Translations under genes and position numbers: made by a program
Notes under the pieces: generated by a model
Told to the model about the DNA's origin: nothing
The model's input: only the letters and a program-made list of their open reading frames with translations
Database searches by the model: none
From: Kalaharituber pfeilii
Lineage: Eukaryota > Ascomycota > Pezizomycetes > Pezizales > Pezizaceae
Length of the DNA: 64,000 bases
NCBI GenBank assembly: GCA_015179045.1
Contig: WHUZ01000102.1
Location: forward strand, 144,402 to 208,401
Direction: 5' to 3'
Part shown: positions 1 through 12,499 of the stretch, in pieces
How positions within the stretch are numbered: position 1 is the first letter of the stretch
How the letters are laid out: each line of letters opens with the position of its first letter

Positions 1-1760
1 TATCTTCAATGTAGTTTGGGAGTGATATACCATGCCTTCAGTTCATGCCTTGTTCTTGTCACATTGCGTCAGCTACCGACTGGTATGCTTGCTGGCAAGG
101 ATCCGTCCATTTCCTTCACTTCTCTCGAGGAATATCAGAATGTGTAAGTGACGCAATACCCATTACCTCACTCAAGAGGTCCTCAAATTTCTGATTGTAT
201 TACCCCTCACAGAGGCCGCCACTTCAAATTGTGAAGAACAGCCGGTTTGCGGCTGAAGTTTTAATTTCGATCAAGGGTTGGAACAATTCGCTGACAAAGC
301 CTACGATTATTAAGCGACCGGTCGCCGGCCTCTTAGTACCTCTTCATGTGCTCTCTCATTCCCAGTGGTCTTCATGCCAAGCCCTCTAGCCATTGTCAAA
401 GGCCAGGATACTGCAAACCTAAGTGACTAGAAGGTAGTTTTCGATATCGGCTAGAAGGTCTTCGCATGATCAGAATGACAAGCCTTTTGAGATCAGGTTT
501 TGATACATGGCCCAATAGACTCATTGATTGCCAAAGTGGTTTTGGGATGTGCAGGTGTTCTCGTGCCCAATGTGCAGGCACCTGCGGCGATCCGCTCGCT
601 GCTAGCAGCATAGCTAAGCAGCAAGTTAGAACTTTGAATCTGTCGATTACATCTTATATTTTCGACATCATTAGTGACACTACCATGGCTGCCGACGTGT
701 AGGTGATCATTGAGAAGCTAGTTGGTATCATTGTCTCTGGGTTGCCGGGAACAAGAGCTTCTTGACTCCAGAGCTATCTTTGTGACATTTCCGTTACAGT
801 GCCTGCGGCCAGGAAGTACGTCTTACATCCTCGTACTCCAGTACATTAGCCATACATTAGCATGCCCTAGTGTTAGAGTAATCATTTTTTGGTTATACGC
901 AATTACATAAGTAGTAGGGGAGAACTAGAATGCTCATGATGCTGCCTTTTTCTTTGAGTCATGAGCTAGCCACTAGTCACGAGACTAGAATTGTCATCTT
1001 GATGGACTGCCAAGATACCAGAGCTGCACTCCAATAAACAAGTAATCAATACGTCGATCATTTTGTAGCCAAGTGAAGATCCGAGCCTCCCGAACCTTAC
1101 TCGGTATTTGGCCTGTGTTTCACATCAAGAGCTTTTGAAGTTTGGCGCGGATTAGCGGACCGAGCCGTTCGTTCAATTCACGTCCAAGAGACGTGCTTGT
1201 GATTTAGAACCTATGCTACTCGAGTAGGCTCGAAACCAAACCTCACAAAAGGTTGAAAGAGCAGCACACCTACCAGCCTGGGCTCTGCATTTCACAATGA
1301 TCGCGCGACGACCATGTGTGCAATCCGCCTCGAGCTGCCATTTGTAAGGTACCATGGTTCTGGCCGAAACTACTCGGCATATCGCCCGTATTGCTCTCCG
1401 ATCCCGATTCTACCCTTTCAGGTCTCTGGTAGCTGCAATGCTTGTGATGGGGGGTGGGGGGTAGCCTGGGGAATCAAGGCTATGAAGCAATAGAACTTGT
1501 ACTGTGACACCGGGCTTTGGATGGGGAGCGACGCATGTACTCGAGTAACGCATGCCACGCTTACGCCCGTGAAGCTGAAGCGTGCAGATAACCAGGCTGG
1601 AACCTGCAGTGCTCTCTCGCGGCACCCAGACCACCTTGCGCCCTCCTGGGGCACCACGCCCTACTGAGATTTAAGCTCCGCAGGCCCAGCCGGTACGGTA
1701 CTGCAGCGCAGCGCAGCACACAGTCGTCGGCATCATACTAGAGCGGGCGCTGGCCGCCCT
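1..1760. other. non-coding leader region, nothing recognised
   Basis: I see no convincing gene here. Open frames are short (under 80 codons), lack recognisable domains and do not join by plausible introns. The sequence is of mixed composition with no repeat structure that I could align to the rest of the window. The distal part, from about 1680, becomes GC-rich and leads into the upstream region of the transcription factor gene. Confidence 0.5.
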
Positions 1761-1952
1761 CCACTGTGGCCGCTCCACACATCATACGTGGGCAGCCGGC
1801 AGCCATCGCTCACTCTTGGGAGGAGGACACCTCCAGCGGTCGCGCGCTACTGCGAAGCAAGCGGGAATCGCATGTTGCGTGCGCGCGTCGTCCCCGCGCA
1901 CGCCGAAGCCGATTGTGGCCATCGTCCCCGCTGTCCCACAAAGGTTCGCACA

Positions 1953-2104
1953 ACCTCCTCTGCTCCCTCCCCTCCTCTCCTCCACTCCCTTCCACTCCCC
2001 TCCCCTCCCCTCCCCTCCCCTCCCCTCCCCCCTCCCCCTCCACCCCCCCTCTGCCCCCTCTGCCCCCTCTGCCCCCTCTGCCCCCTCTGCCCCCCTCCCG
2101 TCCC
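1953..2104 (+). repeat. polypyrimidine tract (CCCCT and CCCCTCTG units)
   Basis: The + strand is almost pure C/T for about 150 bp, first as CCCCT pentamers and then as CCCCTCTG octamers. The complementary strand is therefore a long G-rich purine tract. It lies about 700 bp upstream of the start codon of the Zn2Cys6 regulator. Such tracts can form triplex or G-quadruplex structures and can act as promoter elements; that role is inferred. The long open frames through it on both strands are low-complexity artefacts. Confidence 0.85.
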
Positions 2105-2304
2105 CCACCGCCACGGCAGGCCGCCTTGCTGATCAGCCGATGTGACCTGGCAAGGGCGCAAGTCAACCGTTGCAACGGGCGGCATTGATTGCAATTGGGA
2201 CGCAGTCGTACCAAGGTGGCACAAAGCCGCTAGCTTCCTGCCCCAGCGCAGGCGCTAGCCTGGTTTGCAGGCACAGGGTCTTCGGGGCCCGGATGGAACG
2301 AATA

Positions 2305-2341
2305 ATGGGGCGAATGGGACGAATGGGACGAATGGGACGAA
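2305..2341 (+). repeat. short 10-bp tandem repeat
   Basis: About four tandem copies of a GAATGGGACG-like decamer lie in the upstream region of the regulator gene. No function is implied. Confidence 0.7.
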
Positions 2342-2456
2342 TTGCGCTCTCCTCGACCGCATCAAGGCCGTCTGCTGGAGGTCACAGCATGCCGCGGCCG
2401 CCGCACGCTGCTTAGGCATAAAGACGCCGCGCCCCCTCCCACCCGCCCGCCCATTG

Positions 2457-2471
2457 TGTATATATGACGTC
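2457..2471 (+). promoter_or_regulatory. possible TATA box and CRE-like site of the regulator gene
   Basis: The sequence GTATATATGACGTC combines a TATATA core with an adjoining TGACGTC, which resembles an ATF/CREB half-palindrome. It lies about 335 bp upstream of the chosen ATG (2798) and is followed by a pyrimidine-rich stretch typical of fungal 5' leaders. Assignment is by motif and position only. Confidence 0.35.
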
Positions 2472-2797
2472 TTGCTAGTAGCGCTTTTCTCGGCCTCCAG
2501 ACAGACCTACGCCGCTTGCCCCCTCCCCTCCCTCCCTCCTCCGCCCCCTCCCCACCACGCACGCGCAATCGCATCCTAGAGGCCGCCACTCTCCGTGACC
2601 CCAGCAGGAGGGAGGAGAAAGAAAGAAAGAAAGGAAAAAAAAAAAAAAAAAAGAGGAAAAAAAAAAAAAATTCCCCTTTGCCGTTGGGTTGTGCCAACTC
2701 TGTCATCCCACATTGCAATCATAGTAACATTAATTGCGTTTCATGAGCTCAAATTCCGGTGCAGCGCAAATCTGTTCTCGGGTCCGACACTTTTTTC

Positions 2798-2949
2798 ATG
2801 TCGAATAATTCAATTCGCTCCTCCGATCAGGGTCAACCACACCAGCCGCAGACACAGCTATCACAGCAGCCACAGCATCACCAGCATCACCAGCAGCAGC
2901 AGCAGCAGCGTTCCCAGCAACAGCAAGCTCATCCGCACCAGCAGCATTC

Positions 2950-2988
<39 letters not shown>

Positions 2989-5900
2989 CCAGCAGCAGCA
3001 GTCCCAGCAGCAGCAGCCCCAACAGCAGCAGCCCCAGCAGCAGCAGCCGCAAATCCAACAACGACACAAACAGGTGCAGCCATCACCGAGTGGAAATGCC
3101 AGCATTCAGTCTGTGGCGTATCATGGGCCCCCCTCGGCAAATACAATCAGCACAGAGGTATTGCCGAGTATAGTGATGCCTGCGGTTACCGAACTCGTAT
3201 CTGGCCGCGTCTCACCACGTTCAATGCTTACTGTAGTTCCTGAACCAAAACGCCAAAAGGGCCCGGGCACGAGAAGGGCTTTTCAACCTCGGAGAAGAAG
3301 CAGGGCGTGCGATCAATGCAGAACAAGGAAAACCAAAGTATGATAGGCGTCCTTGGTGTCAGCAATAGGCGGCTGGGTCCCAGACTGATCAGTTTCCCTA
3401 GTGTGATACTCCCAACGATGGACCCTGCAGTTCTTGTGTAGCTGCAAGCTTAGAATGTCATTTCTCTGAAGGTGGTGACGAGCGGAGGAGAGCAGGGCCA
3501 ACACGGTATGTTGAACCGTTCTCCATCCATATAGAAGTTGTTCAGAAACTAATTCTGAGGTAAATCCTGCTGTGGTGAAGACGCCTTCGAGCATATGAAG
3601 CCCTCACTAGAGAACTTCAGGAGAAACTCGACCGAGCAAATGCTCTATTACTATCAGCCGGATTCGCTCCCATACAATCTTCGGCTTCGTTTGCCATGAC
3701 AACTCCTCCATCACCTTCAGTAGCCTCGGTGCAAGATAGACCTGGTGCATATAGTGGTGAAAGTGCCTCCACATATTTGGGAAGCTCACCTACGGCCGCT
3801 GTCCCTCAACCCAATGTGTTGCAGGTCGGAAGTGATCCTCAAGGTAATACACGACTGCTTGACATTCGACACCCAGTACTACCCTGATACGCACAAACTG
3901 AACTTCTTCTAACGATGAAGAAGCTTCAGAACCCCTAATTCCTGCTTTGTCCCCGAATGCACTTCCCTCTGGTCCTTTAGGTGCCTTCATGTCCAGTAAC
4001 ATTTTCTCATCAGATACCCACACACATCGACGACGCGAACCCTCAGCATGGGACGGTGGGTTTTATGGTCCTAGCTCCTGCTCTTCCTTCGCTTCAAATT
4101 ACAGAGATTACCTTGAGCGGCTTGGATTCACCCCTCCACCTCTTAGTAGACGCCTTTCACAATCGTTGCGGTTGTCCATTCCGCAAAGTGCAAGCAATGA
4201 TGCCATGACAACTGTGCCTGAGAATAGCATTTCTGACCTACCAACCCGCTGGCCCTTGCGTGGAGAAAACGAAACAGAAGTCGATTTACGATCATTATTG
4301 CCAGACAAAAGTGAAGCAGATATATGCAAAGAAGTTTACCGAAAAACATTGCAAAACTATTTGCCGGCATTCTATTGGCCTCTTTTGGAGAAGAAGTGGG
4401 CGCGTGCTTGGGGGGAGCCAATATGGGAACACGATAAAGAAGCGGTTCGATCAGTGTTTTGTGTCGTTGTACTATTGCTTGCTGTATCGTGTCAGATGAT
4501 TGATGGTTGGGGTGGAAATACTGACGGTGGGGAGGAAAGGTGAGTATCCGACATCAATCCTTGATAAAATAGTTGAAATAACTTCGACTTCTCTTGAAGG
4601 CGAGGATGGGTTTATTTCCTTATGGCGAAACATTTCCACGACGAATATCCTCTCAATTATACAATTGATGATGCAACTGGTATACCTTTCTCCCAATTCA
4701 AATTTCCAGATATCATAGCTTACTCATGCACTGCAGTCTTTCTTCTGATGTCTGTATATCTCGTAAACGCATCGTTGCCCTCACCCTGCTGGATGATGAT
4801 TGGAGCGACGTGCCGAGTATTCCAAGATCTGGGCCTTCACAAGACACCACCCCCCAACCAAGTTTCCAAGATTGAACAGGAATACCGAAATCGTCTCTTT
4901 TGGGCAGCATACGTTCTTGACCGCCAAATTGGGATTGTTTTTGGCAGGCCAGTTATTTTTCAAGATCAGGATATTGATATCGAATACCCCGGACTTGTCG
5001 ATAACTTAGGGGTGGGCACAGTGCCTACAGAGGACGTGGGTGGATATCAAGGCGGAGAAGACTCGGCAGGCCTCATGGGGTCTGCCGAGATGAGCCTTCA
5101 AACATATCGGGCCTTGATCCAGCTTTACAGATGCTTTGAGCAGGTTAGGGCCACGTACACGCAGGGCGGGGGGAATGAAGAAGACATCTTACGCTTAAGA
5201 GAAGTGGAGCACCAACTCGAGAAAGCGTGGGAGATGTTTCCGCACGAACTCACTGATCTATCTTCCTCTGAGCCATTGGAAATCGCAGCCCTCAGACCCC
5301 TGCTTGATGCCCAACATACTAGACTGCTCTTATATCGATCGTTCACAGACTTCTCAAAACCACTACGCTCCTCGTGGAGAACATTCTGCCTCGCCCAGTC
5401 AGTACATACCTGTAAGATTAGTGCTCGATTGCTGCAGAGGTGCACATATTTGCCTGACTGGGATACACAATTTGCTCTCAAATCAAATGAAACAATCCGG
5501 ATACACGCTTTCAGGGCAGCTGCATTACTCCTCTTAGGTTATAGCATCAATGACCCTGCCATCGAGCGTGTTGAGAAAGAGGAGGTATTGGTTTGTATTC
5601 GTGCATTGAAGGCTTCCTCTGAGAGACATCACAGCATGATGAAACCGATGCAGATGATAGAAGGATTAGCAAAAACGTATGGTTGTGACATTGAGGGTTT
5701 GCAAGGAACACTTGAGCGAAGCCAGGAGCAGGCGTCTGTCCGTGGACATTGCAATCTCTCGGGTGAAAGGGATGAACGGATGCAGAGCACACCCCCAGAT
5801 CCCATGGAATGGTCGGAATTCGCATCAGGGGTAGGCGGAAATGGAAAGCCTGAGCAGCCGCAGGTTGGACAGCGTCGTCCAGCGAATGCCCGAAATCCAG

Positions 5901-6663
5901 AATTTTCTTTGCAGCAGCCCCCAATTTCACATCAATCTCAACAAAATGCTTCTTTCCAGCCTCCAGGACCTTCGGGTAATGTTTCCAACCACACGGAGGC
6001 ATCGCTATACAATAGACCACAGTCAAGGCCAAGTTACCGGACTGCTGCTCCTGGGGATCTGACACCAATTATCACAGAAGCGCCATCTGGTGTATCAACG
6101 GGAATACCAACAACCCCTAGTGTAGTGTCTTCTCTAGGTGGCCTGATGCTATCACCTCCCATTCAGTCCACGCAGGCCCCAGGCCCACCCCTCTCCGCGA
6201 CCGTCTCACAAATGCCCACACCATCGCATGCATCCCCCAACCTCCAGCCACACCCGCATTATACATACCGCAGCAGTCCCAGCAGACAGCTCTTCCGCCG
6301 CAGCAACAGCAACATCCCATTCATGCTCATCAACCGTTATTATCACCAGCTCAGCATTTTCCACCTCAGGAGCTATCGACCACTGGAGTAATCGATTGGG
6401 ATGCCTTTCAAAACATGATGCTCCTGGATAATCATGGATTCGGTGAACTATTAGCTGCAGGCCCTGAAGTTACGTGGGGATATGTCCAAAATTCAGCAGG
6501 AGTATCTGGTGTACCTGGTTATTCAACATTAGAAGAGAGGGAGGGTTATGCAGGAGGGTCCACAACTGCTGCTGAAGGTCAAAGAAGAAGAGCAAATGAA
6601 TCGGAGACAAATATCGTAGAAGAGCAGCAGCATGTGAAAGCTGAAAAGTGGGGCAGTGGCTGA
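2798..6663 (+). CDS. Zn2Cys6 fungal-specific transcription factor, five exons, one-base frame break near 3' end
   Basis: Exons 2798-3337, 3402-3505, 3581-3843, 3930-4539 and 4600-6663; all introns are GT-AG, 60-86 bp. The protein starts with a long Gln/His tract (residues about 20-90). A Zn2Cys6 cluster follows, Cys 171, 174, 181, 189, 192 and 199, interrupted by intron 1 just before the third Cys. Next come a short basic and heptad-like linker (LTRELQEKLDRANALL) and a fungal_trans regulatory domain at about 430-760. It should be a nuclear DNA-binding regulator; the target genes are unknown. As sequenced, exon 5 stops at 6391 after about 40 aberrant residues. One extra C in TACCG near 6268 restores a Gln/Pro-rich tail running to TGA at 6663 (1,193 aa, total divisible by three). 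ATG 2798 is the first ATG in frame. I do not recognise the orthologue. Confidence 0.88.
2896..3056 (+). repeat. CAG trinucleotide tract coding polyglutamine
   Basis: Long runs of CAG interspersed with CCC, TCC and CAT codons encode the Gln-rich N-terminus of the regulator. The near-pure CAG stretches are expected to be length-polymorphic between strains. Polyglutamine is common in fungal activators as a low-complexity activation or interaction region. Confidence 0.9.
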
Positions 6664-8161
6664 AGATATCGTACGACAGAAGTGGAGCGGTAGGCTCGAG
6701 CTATATAGAGAGTACCTAACTATTCACGTACATATTTTAGTCTTAGCTGCATCTATGAGCTGCTCCTAAGGTGCATAGCAGATCTTTCCCGACCTTGGAT
6801 ACTTTGCTAGTGTACTTTTGGAGATTCCTCTTACACAAAATCATTTATTTCTGTTACTTTGAACATGCATTTCTATGCTGACCAGAAGTATCATTTGGAT
6901 TTTCTGTTCCTTATGGACCTTCAACTTGTACATCTTTTTGGTTTGGCTATCTTCCTCTTGCTGCGTTCTGACATCTTTCTATTATTCTCCAAGAAGATTT
7001 TTCAGTTCCTCACTTCTTTCTCTTTTCAGTTCTTCTCCCCCTCACTTATCTAGGAAATTTTCACACAACTTACTCTATTTAAGCTACAGAAGTTTTCCAT
7101 CCCGTTCCAAGGATTTCCAATTGGTTTGTTCAAGGGAACATCTTCATTGTTGGATCGAACATTCTGGACCTCTCCTCTTCTTGTGTTTATAATCCATTCC
7201 CAATAGACAAGGAATCCAGAATGTCGATCTATTCGGTTTACTCACGGAAAGATTGTTGGAGGGTTCGAGGGGTGAAATTTAAAAACAAAAGATTCGCGTT
7301 GGCTGATCGCCCTCCGTACCCCTTCATACCGTATCGCGGCAATGAGACATATTTGCAAATTCAAACGCCTACGCTCAGATTTAAGTATCGCAGGTCTGAA
7401 TGTCCATGACCTTGCCATGGCAAAGGTCAATGTCCAAATGAGCGTAAGAAAATATTGATGATTTATTCATTCTTGTGCCCTTTGTTCTCATGCTGACATA
7501 GCATCAGCCTCATCTTTTGCTACCAGTACTTCGCAATTTCCATGCCCAACAAAACTCATCGGTCAATCAACCCCACCCAGCCAGTTCGTGCGAAATGTGA
7601 CTTAGTTTTCTTCTTTTACATGCTTTTTCTGCCGCTTATGTGCACATAGTCTGGCATCCTGAAGGATAGTCTACATAACTGTTGCTCACTTGTCCATATA
7701 AGGTAGACGCTAGCGAGGTGTTTGGGTACTTAAATGCACTAATGTCGGGGTGGCGCGTCGATTCAATTTCCGCGAGGGGCAGAATGGGGAATGGAGAGGC
7801 CCGTTAGAACTCAGATCGGGTGGGCTTGCAGTAGTTATAGGGTTTTACAAAATGTAAGTACGAGATTTAAAGTTGAGATGAAAATGGATTGATATATGGT
7901 ATGAAAGAATAGTATTACTCTATGCATCAAGGTGGAAACATTAGATCTACAGTACAGTACAATAACAGATTGTATTGAGGTGTAGTTGAAGAGTAATCTC
8001 GTGGCCGCCTCGTTCCGATCGATCTTCTGCTATAATCAGATTACAAAAGGGAAAGCAGACTAAGGGAGAATAGCAGAGAGCCTACTCATTTGAGGGTGAT
8101 ATATGACGTCTGGTAGGAGATTAAGGATATTGTACAGTGGAAAGCAGTGATTCAGAAATAT
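6664..8161. other. intergenic region, no gene seen
   Basis: The region downstream of the regulator is AT-rich and T-rich around 6850-7100. Open frames here are short and hydrophobic by composition only, with no domain or intron pattern. I see no repeat element in it. Confidence 0.5.
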
Positions 8162-8163
8162 TA

Positions 8164-8855
8164 CAGTCCAACCTTGCTATAATGAACATGCAAAATTTGA
8201 CCCTTTGTTTTCACTATAGCAAGGTTTTCAGTAGCAAATTAGTCATATAGTCTTGGCAGCTGAGTTCGGAGTCTTGAACAACTTTCAATACTAATTAACC
8301 TCTGTACTGACTTACTAGTAATGGAAATAGCTACATCAAGAAATCAATTTGAATGGGACAGTGGTGGTAGTGATGAATAGGAATGGAAATAAAAATGTAA
8401 GGAGCAGTGGTAGTGGGAGAAGAATATAAATTAGAAGTAAATTAAGAGTCGGTTGAGATTCGTCATCAGGACACCAACAGTGAAGATGTCTACTAGCAAA
8501 CGGTAAACATTCATACCAACAACATACCCGGAAGGAACAGATACTCACAAACCAACTCTAGCACTTAGTGACATAGTTGCTATTTGCTGGGCTGCTCGGG
8601 AATTTCTGGTGTGCAGGAGGCAAGACAGTGGCAGGGGGGTTTCAATGGATATCATCAGCTACTTTTCATTATAGCAAGAGCAATTTGTATGTAGATAAAA
8701 ATAACTTCCTAGAGTATTTTTTTTTCATTACACTATTTGGTGCGATTTCATTATAGCAAGGTCAAATTGCATGGGAATGGAAATCCAAGAGCACGGTGTA
8801 TTCATAATAGCAAGGTTTTTACTATAGCGGGGTTCATTATAGCAAGGTCGGACTG
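8164..8855. mobile_element. pogo/Fot1-like MITE, family with CAGTCC ends
   Basis: The element starts CAGTCCAACCTTGCTATAAT and ends in the inverted counterpart ATTATAGCAAGGTCGGACTG, and is flanked on both sides by TA. Internal copies of the CTATAGCAAGG motif sit near each end. TA duplication and CAGT-type ends fit Tc1/mariner elements of the pogo/Fot1 group. No transposase is present in its 692 bp, so it would need one in trans. A relative with matching internal sequence occurs at 34905-39406. Confidence 0.8.
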
Positions 8856-8857
8856 TA

Positions 8858-11422
8858 GTGGAATTGGAAAGTATTATCTCTACTGTTCCTTAGTCCATTC
8901 GGCGAATTTAGTGCCAGAAAGAGTGATGGATTGTAGACTTCCCCTTCGAAAATAGTAGTGCTCCTACAAGTGGTGTTTTTGTGCGAAATTTCTGAATTGT
9001 TAGAAGTCCGAATTCTAGTTTGAATTCAAATAAGACCCCAATCTTTCACATTAAAAAGTTTCGATATCGTTAACCTTTAATAAATGCACTTGATTCGGAT
9101 TTAATCCACAAAAACTAGCGATTAGATGGCCTTGAACTCAGTCTCGAACCATAGAATTTGGGGACGAGATGTTCTCAAATTCTCAAGCTGGCCGACAGAT
9201 ATTCTACCCCAACATCTCGGGGCGAATATCGAACTGGTAATCATACAAAAACGGCAAAAGCGTGCCAAGAAATCCGAACATAAATCTGTCAATTTGAGTA
9301 TTTCCGATGTGCATGTGGAAAAACCTGAGGAAAGTAAAAATCCGAATATCTATTTTTTTCAGTGTGGGGTAAAAGTGGAAGAAGTGGGTAACAAAATTTT
9401 TTATTCATTTTTTATCAACATTCTTTTCGGTCGAAAAAGGAGATTTCAATCACCTTAGTGAATAAGATATTGAAAAGGATTTATGCACAACGATCAAAAT
9501 AGAGGAAGTGTGGTAGTATAATCACTTTTTTTCTTCACCGGAGAGTAAGTAGTTTCATCGGGAGGGCGACCCTCGAAGATGACCGGAGGACAGAACTTAA
9601 TACAGAAGTTCTCATCCAGTGTTGACAAGTATACTTGAAACTTTACTACATAATTAATTCCTCTTCCCTGCCGCCTGACATATAGGCTTCATGTGATGTT
9701 GAATTTGTTGTAATGTAGACGCCCGGGGTGCCGAGTGGAGCGAGAGTACCACATAGCTGAATGAAGCAGCTAGTCCCATACAATTGGAGTTCTCAACCCG
9801 GAGCCGAATTCTAGCAATGCATTGCATGCGCACTGAGTAGCTGGCAATGTTCATTTTATTAGTCTGATACTTTTAGGGGTGACGCGGATAAACATCACTA
9901 CTCACTTAGCACGTGCTAAGCTCAAGTTCAAGCTGAAGCCTTTGGTATTGATGATAGAGCCTCCGTCTCATCTTCAGGTAATCTGAGACCTCTACGTGCA
10001 GTTTTGGCTTGCTCTAGAAGCGTAATTCATAATAGGACTAGCATGTAGCACCGAGGGGACGGACAGCTAACGAATTTTGACCACGGAAAAACTGGTATGC
10101 AAGCGGGATTGTACTGTACTCGTACACGTGTACTACACGTGGTACCTGTCAGAAACAAAATACAAAAATGGCGGTTGTGCCCTATCATAAGAACAATTAA
10201 ATGTGGTACTAGCAATTGCATATAACTGGTAGGGGTAACTTGTTGTGCATCATGCTTATTGCTTATTTCTGCGGGGTGGGCGATCAAGTAAGGCTGCGGA
10301 TATCTATGAAATAAAAAATACATTATACAAGAGAGTGCGGAGTAGTCTTGAAGAGCAAGGATCGATGATATGATGTGCATCATCTCAAATCGACATGAAA
10401 TCTCATGCAGCCTGTTGCCGTGGATATGGATCTGGTAAGCAATTAAGCAGCTTGCAATCCGTGGATGACAATTGCTGCTTCCCTTCAATGGTCAGTAAGT
10501 CCCGCAGCTGCAACATATCAGCGCCCTAATCAGCGCCCGAAAATGATATCAGAAACAGCCAAGTACCTTTGAAGAATCACTTGGTCCCACCTTTCAATCT
10601 CACAGGCATGATTGACCTTCGATGTTAGAACGGTAATTCATTGGAAATTCGCATGGAGGTGAGTCTGGGAGCGAACTGCCAGCCTTGCGGGCACCCCAAC
10701 GGTGTGCTTAAGCTGTAGAAATCTAACAATCTACTGAGCAATCAGATCCTGACACTCATGGCTCTGTGGTAGCTTAAGGCCGGCTAGTCGCACTAGTTCT
10801 CCTATGGAATCCACAGCTGAACGGATAAAATACCTCGACGAAAGCCATGTTTTGGACATATTGTGGCTTTACTGTGGCGATTTGTGTTCTAGAGAATTCT
10901 CCGCGTCGACAGTTCGTGCAGTCAGCAAAATGGTTTATAAAACCCCAATCTCGAACCTGAAGGATCCCTCATGTGGGCAACGATAATTTATCTATAGTTT
11001 CCCACCTTAATTGATCAATTGATGCCACATGCCACAGCCGCTTTGGAGATCTTAATTTCCTTTTGTATGCATCTTTTTCTCGTTTTCGTCCACTTGATGT
11101 TGCCTGCCTGTAGAGGGGCTTTTTCCAGGGGACCATGGTGTGGTTGGGGAAGGGTGAAGAATTTCTCGAGTACGGTCGGCAATGGAATGCAGTTGCAGAT
11201 GATAAAACTCACTTGGGTAGAGGTCCAAGCTTAGCCCCGCAGACTATCCACTATGCTTGTGATTGGTAAGGGCATTCCTAGAATATGCCATGAAGCTCCG
11301 GATTCAAGCTCTCATGATCAACGACCCTGGTTACCTCCAGGGCCTCCCAGTGCCCTCACAAACCGTATCTAGTTAACCTATTTCTATTTCGGTGCACGCA
11401 CAGGGTCTTGAGTTGACAGTGG
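8858..11422. other. intergenic region, no gene seen
   Basis: No supported gene. A 110-codon frame at 9126-9458 and a 153-codon antisense frame at 10027-10488 lack any family signature and have the amino-acid composition of random translation. Confidence 0.45.
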
Positions 11423-11424
11423 TA

Positions 11425-11555
11425 CAGCTGCACGTGGCTATAATGAAGGCCAAGAATCGGACCGATTTTCTTCACTATAACCAAGAAGCTCGCCCATCCC
11501 TTCACTATAGCCAGGTTTTCACTAAAAAGAGGTTCATTATAGCCAGGGTCACCTG
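11425..11555. mobile_element. short MITE, CAGSTG ends, TA-flanked
   Basis: A 131-bp element flanked by TA. The left end CAGCTGCACGTGGCTATAAT and the right end ATTATAGCCAGGGTCACCTG are imperfect inverted repeats. Internal CACTATARCCA motifs repeat the terminal theme. It is a small non-autonomous cousin of the pogo-like MITEs elsewhere in the window. Confidence 0.65.
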
Positions 11556-11557
11556 TA

Positions 11558-12499
11558 CTTCTGTTCCCAGTAGCTCGCTTTTATCCTCCGGTTTGTCAGG
11601 GAATCTCTTCCGCTACCGCTTTGTCCCCGAGAATCGATCGTCCCTTAGCCGGGCGTTTAAACATGATCACGGGCTCACATGAGTACGGAAGGTTTCGTTG
11701 TCATGGATGTCACCGGAAGGCTACTTTGAGCAGGTCCTTTTAAGCTTGCATAAACGCTCTCTTGTCAAAAAAGACAGTGCTCCGGTGTTGCCCCCTGCAC
11801 ACTTACACCTGCTTGAAGTCTCACTGAAATAGACCCCATGTTCACTATTTGGTTAACTGGCTACTGAACAATTACACACTCAGGGATGCGTGGCCGCGGA
11901 TTAGATAACAAATCTCCCTTTGTTGCAGCAATTCGAGATGTGAGGCACACCTTCTCTCCTCTAAAACGCAAGCAGCCCCTGAGCTAACTGGGATTCCAAG
12001 AGATGCGGGATGAGCATGGCTGACCGTAGACAAGAATATGGGCTATTTGCCTGTTATCATGACGTTTGCATGAGGACCGGATGTTTGTTCATTGTTCATT
12101 CCCCATTCTTGGGATGTTACAAAACACTTGGGACGTCGTTTCATTATACCCTTTATCTTTCTGACGGTTGGCTTCTGGTGTGGGGTATTTTGTCGGGTTA
12201 CATTCATTTTATCGTCAGCTCACAAAAGGCCTTATTCCCGGGTTTCGCCTTATATTTGAGGTCCTCGCCTTATATGAGACGCGCAGTCACGAGGAGAGGA
12301 CGGGGGAATAGCCTCTTTTGCCTTTGGAAACGTCGCTGCATGTATCTGGGGAAGTATAAGGGAACTTGCTTACACACGCAGTCCATAGACGACTTAACCA
12401 GAAATCTCATTTGACAGAGTTCCTTATCGACGGTGCTGGTGTCACTCAAATACTTCCATCAGGCCAGTTCCACAGGGATATTCGCACAATCCGAACACA
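11558..12499. other. upstream region of the rhodopsin-domain gene
   Basis: No supported gene. The 134-codon frame at 12010-12414 is not continuous with the downstream gene and has no recognisable domain; it may lie in the promoter or 5' leader of that gene. Confidence 0.4.

Noticed and set aside
1766..2224. Several overlapping open frames of 110-140 codons on both strands
   Set aside because: All arise from the CCCCT/CCCCTCTG repeat, which has few stop codons in any frame; the translations are Pro/Leu- or Gly/Arg-rich and mirror each other.
2595..3173. 192-codon frame overlapping the regulator's first exon
   Set aside because: It is the shifted reading of the CAG tract (Ser-rich) and a poly-A stretch; the zinc-cluster frame explains the region.
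9126..9458. 110-codon open frame
   Set aside because: No family motif, no intron partners and AT-rich random composition.
10027..10488. 153-codon minus-strand frame
   Set aside because: No domain, irregular hydrophobic pattern and no supporting context; probably chance.
12010..12414. 134-codon frame just upstream of the rhodopsin-domain gene
   Set aside because: Not in frame with the gene, no recognisable motif, and the gene's own start at 12500 is typical of the family.
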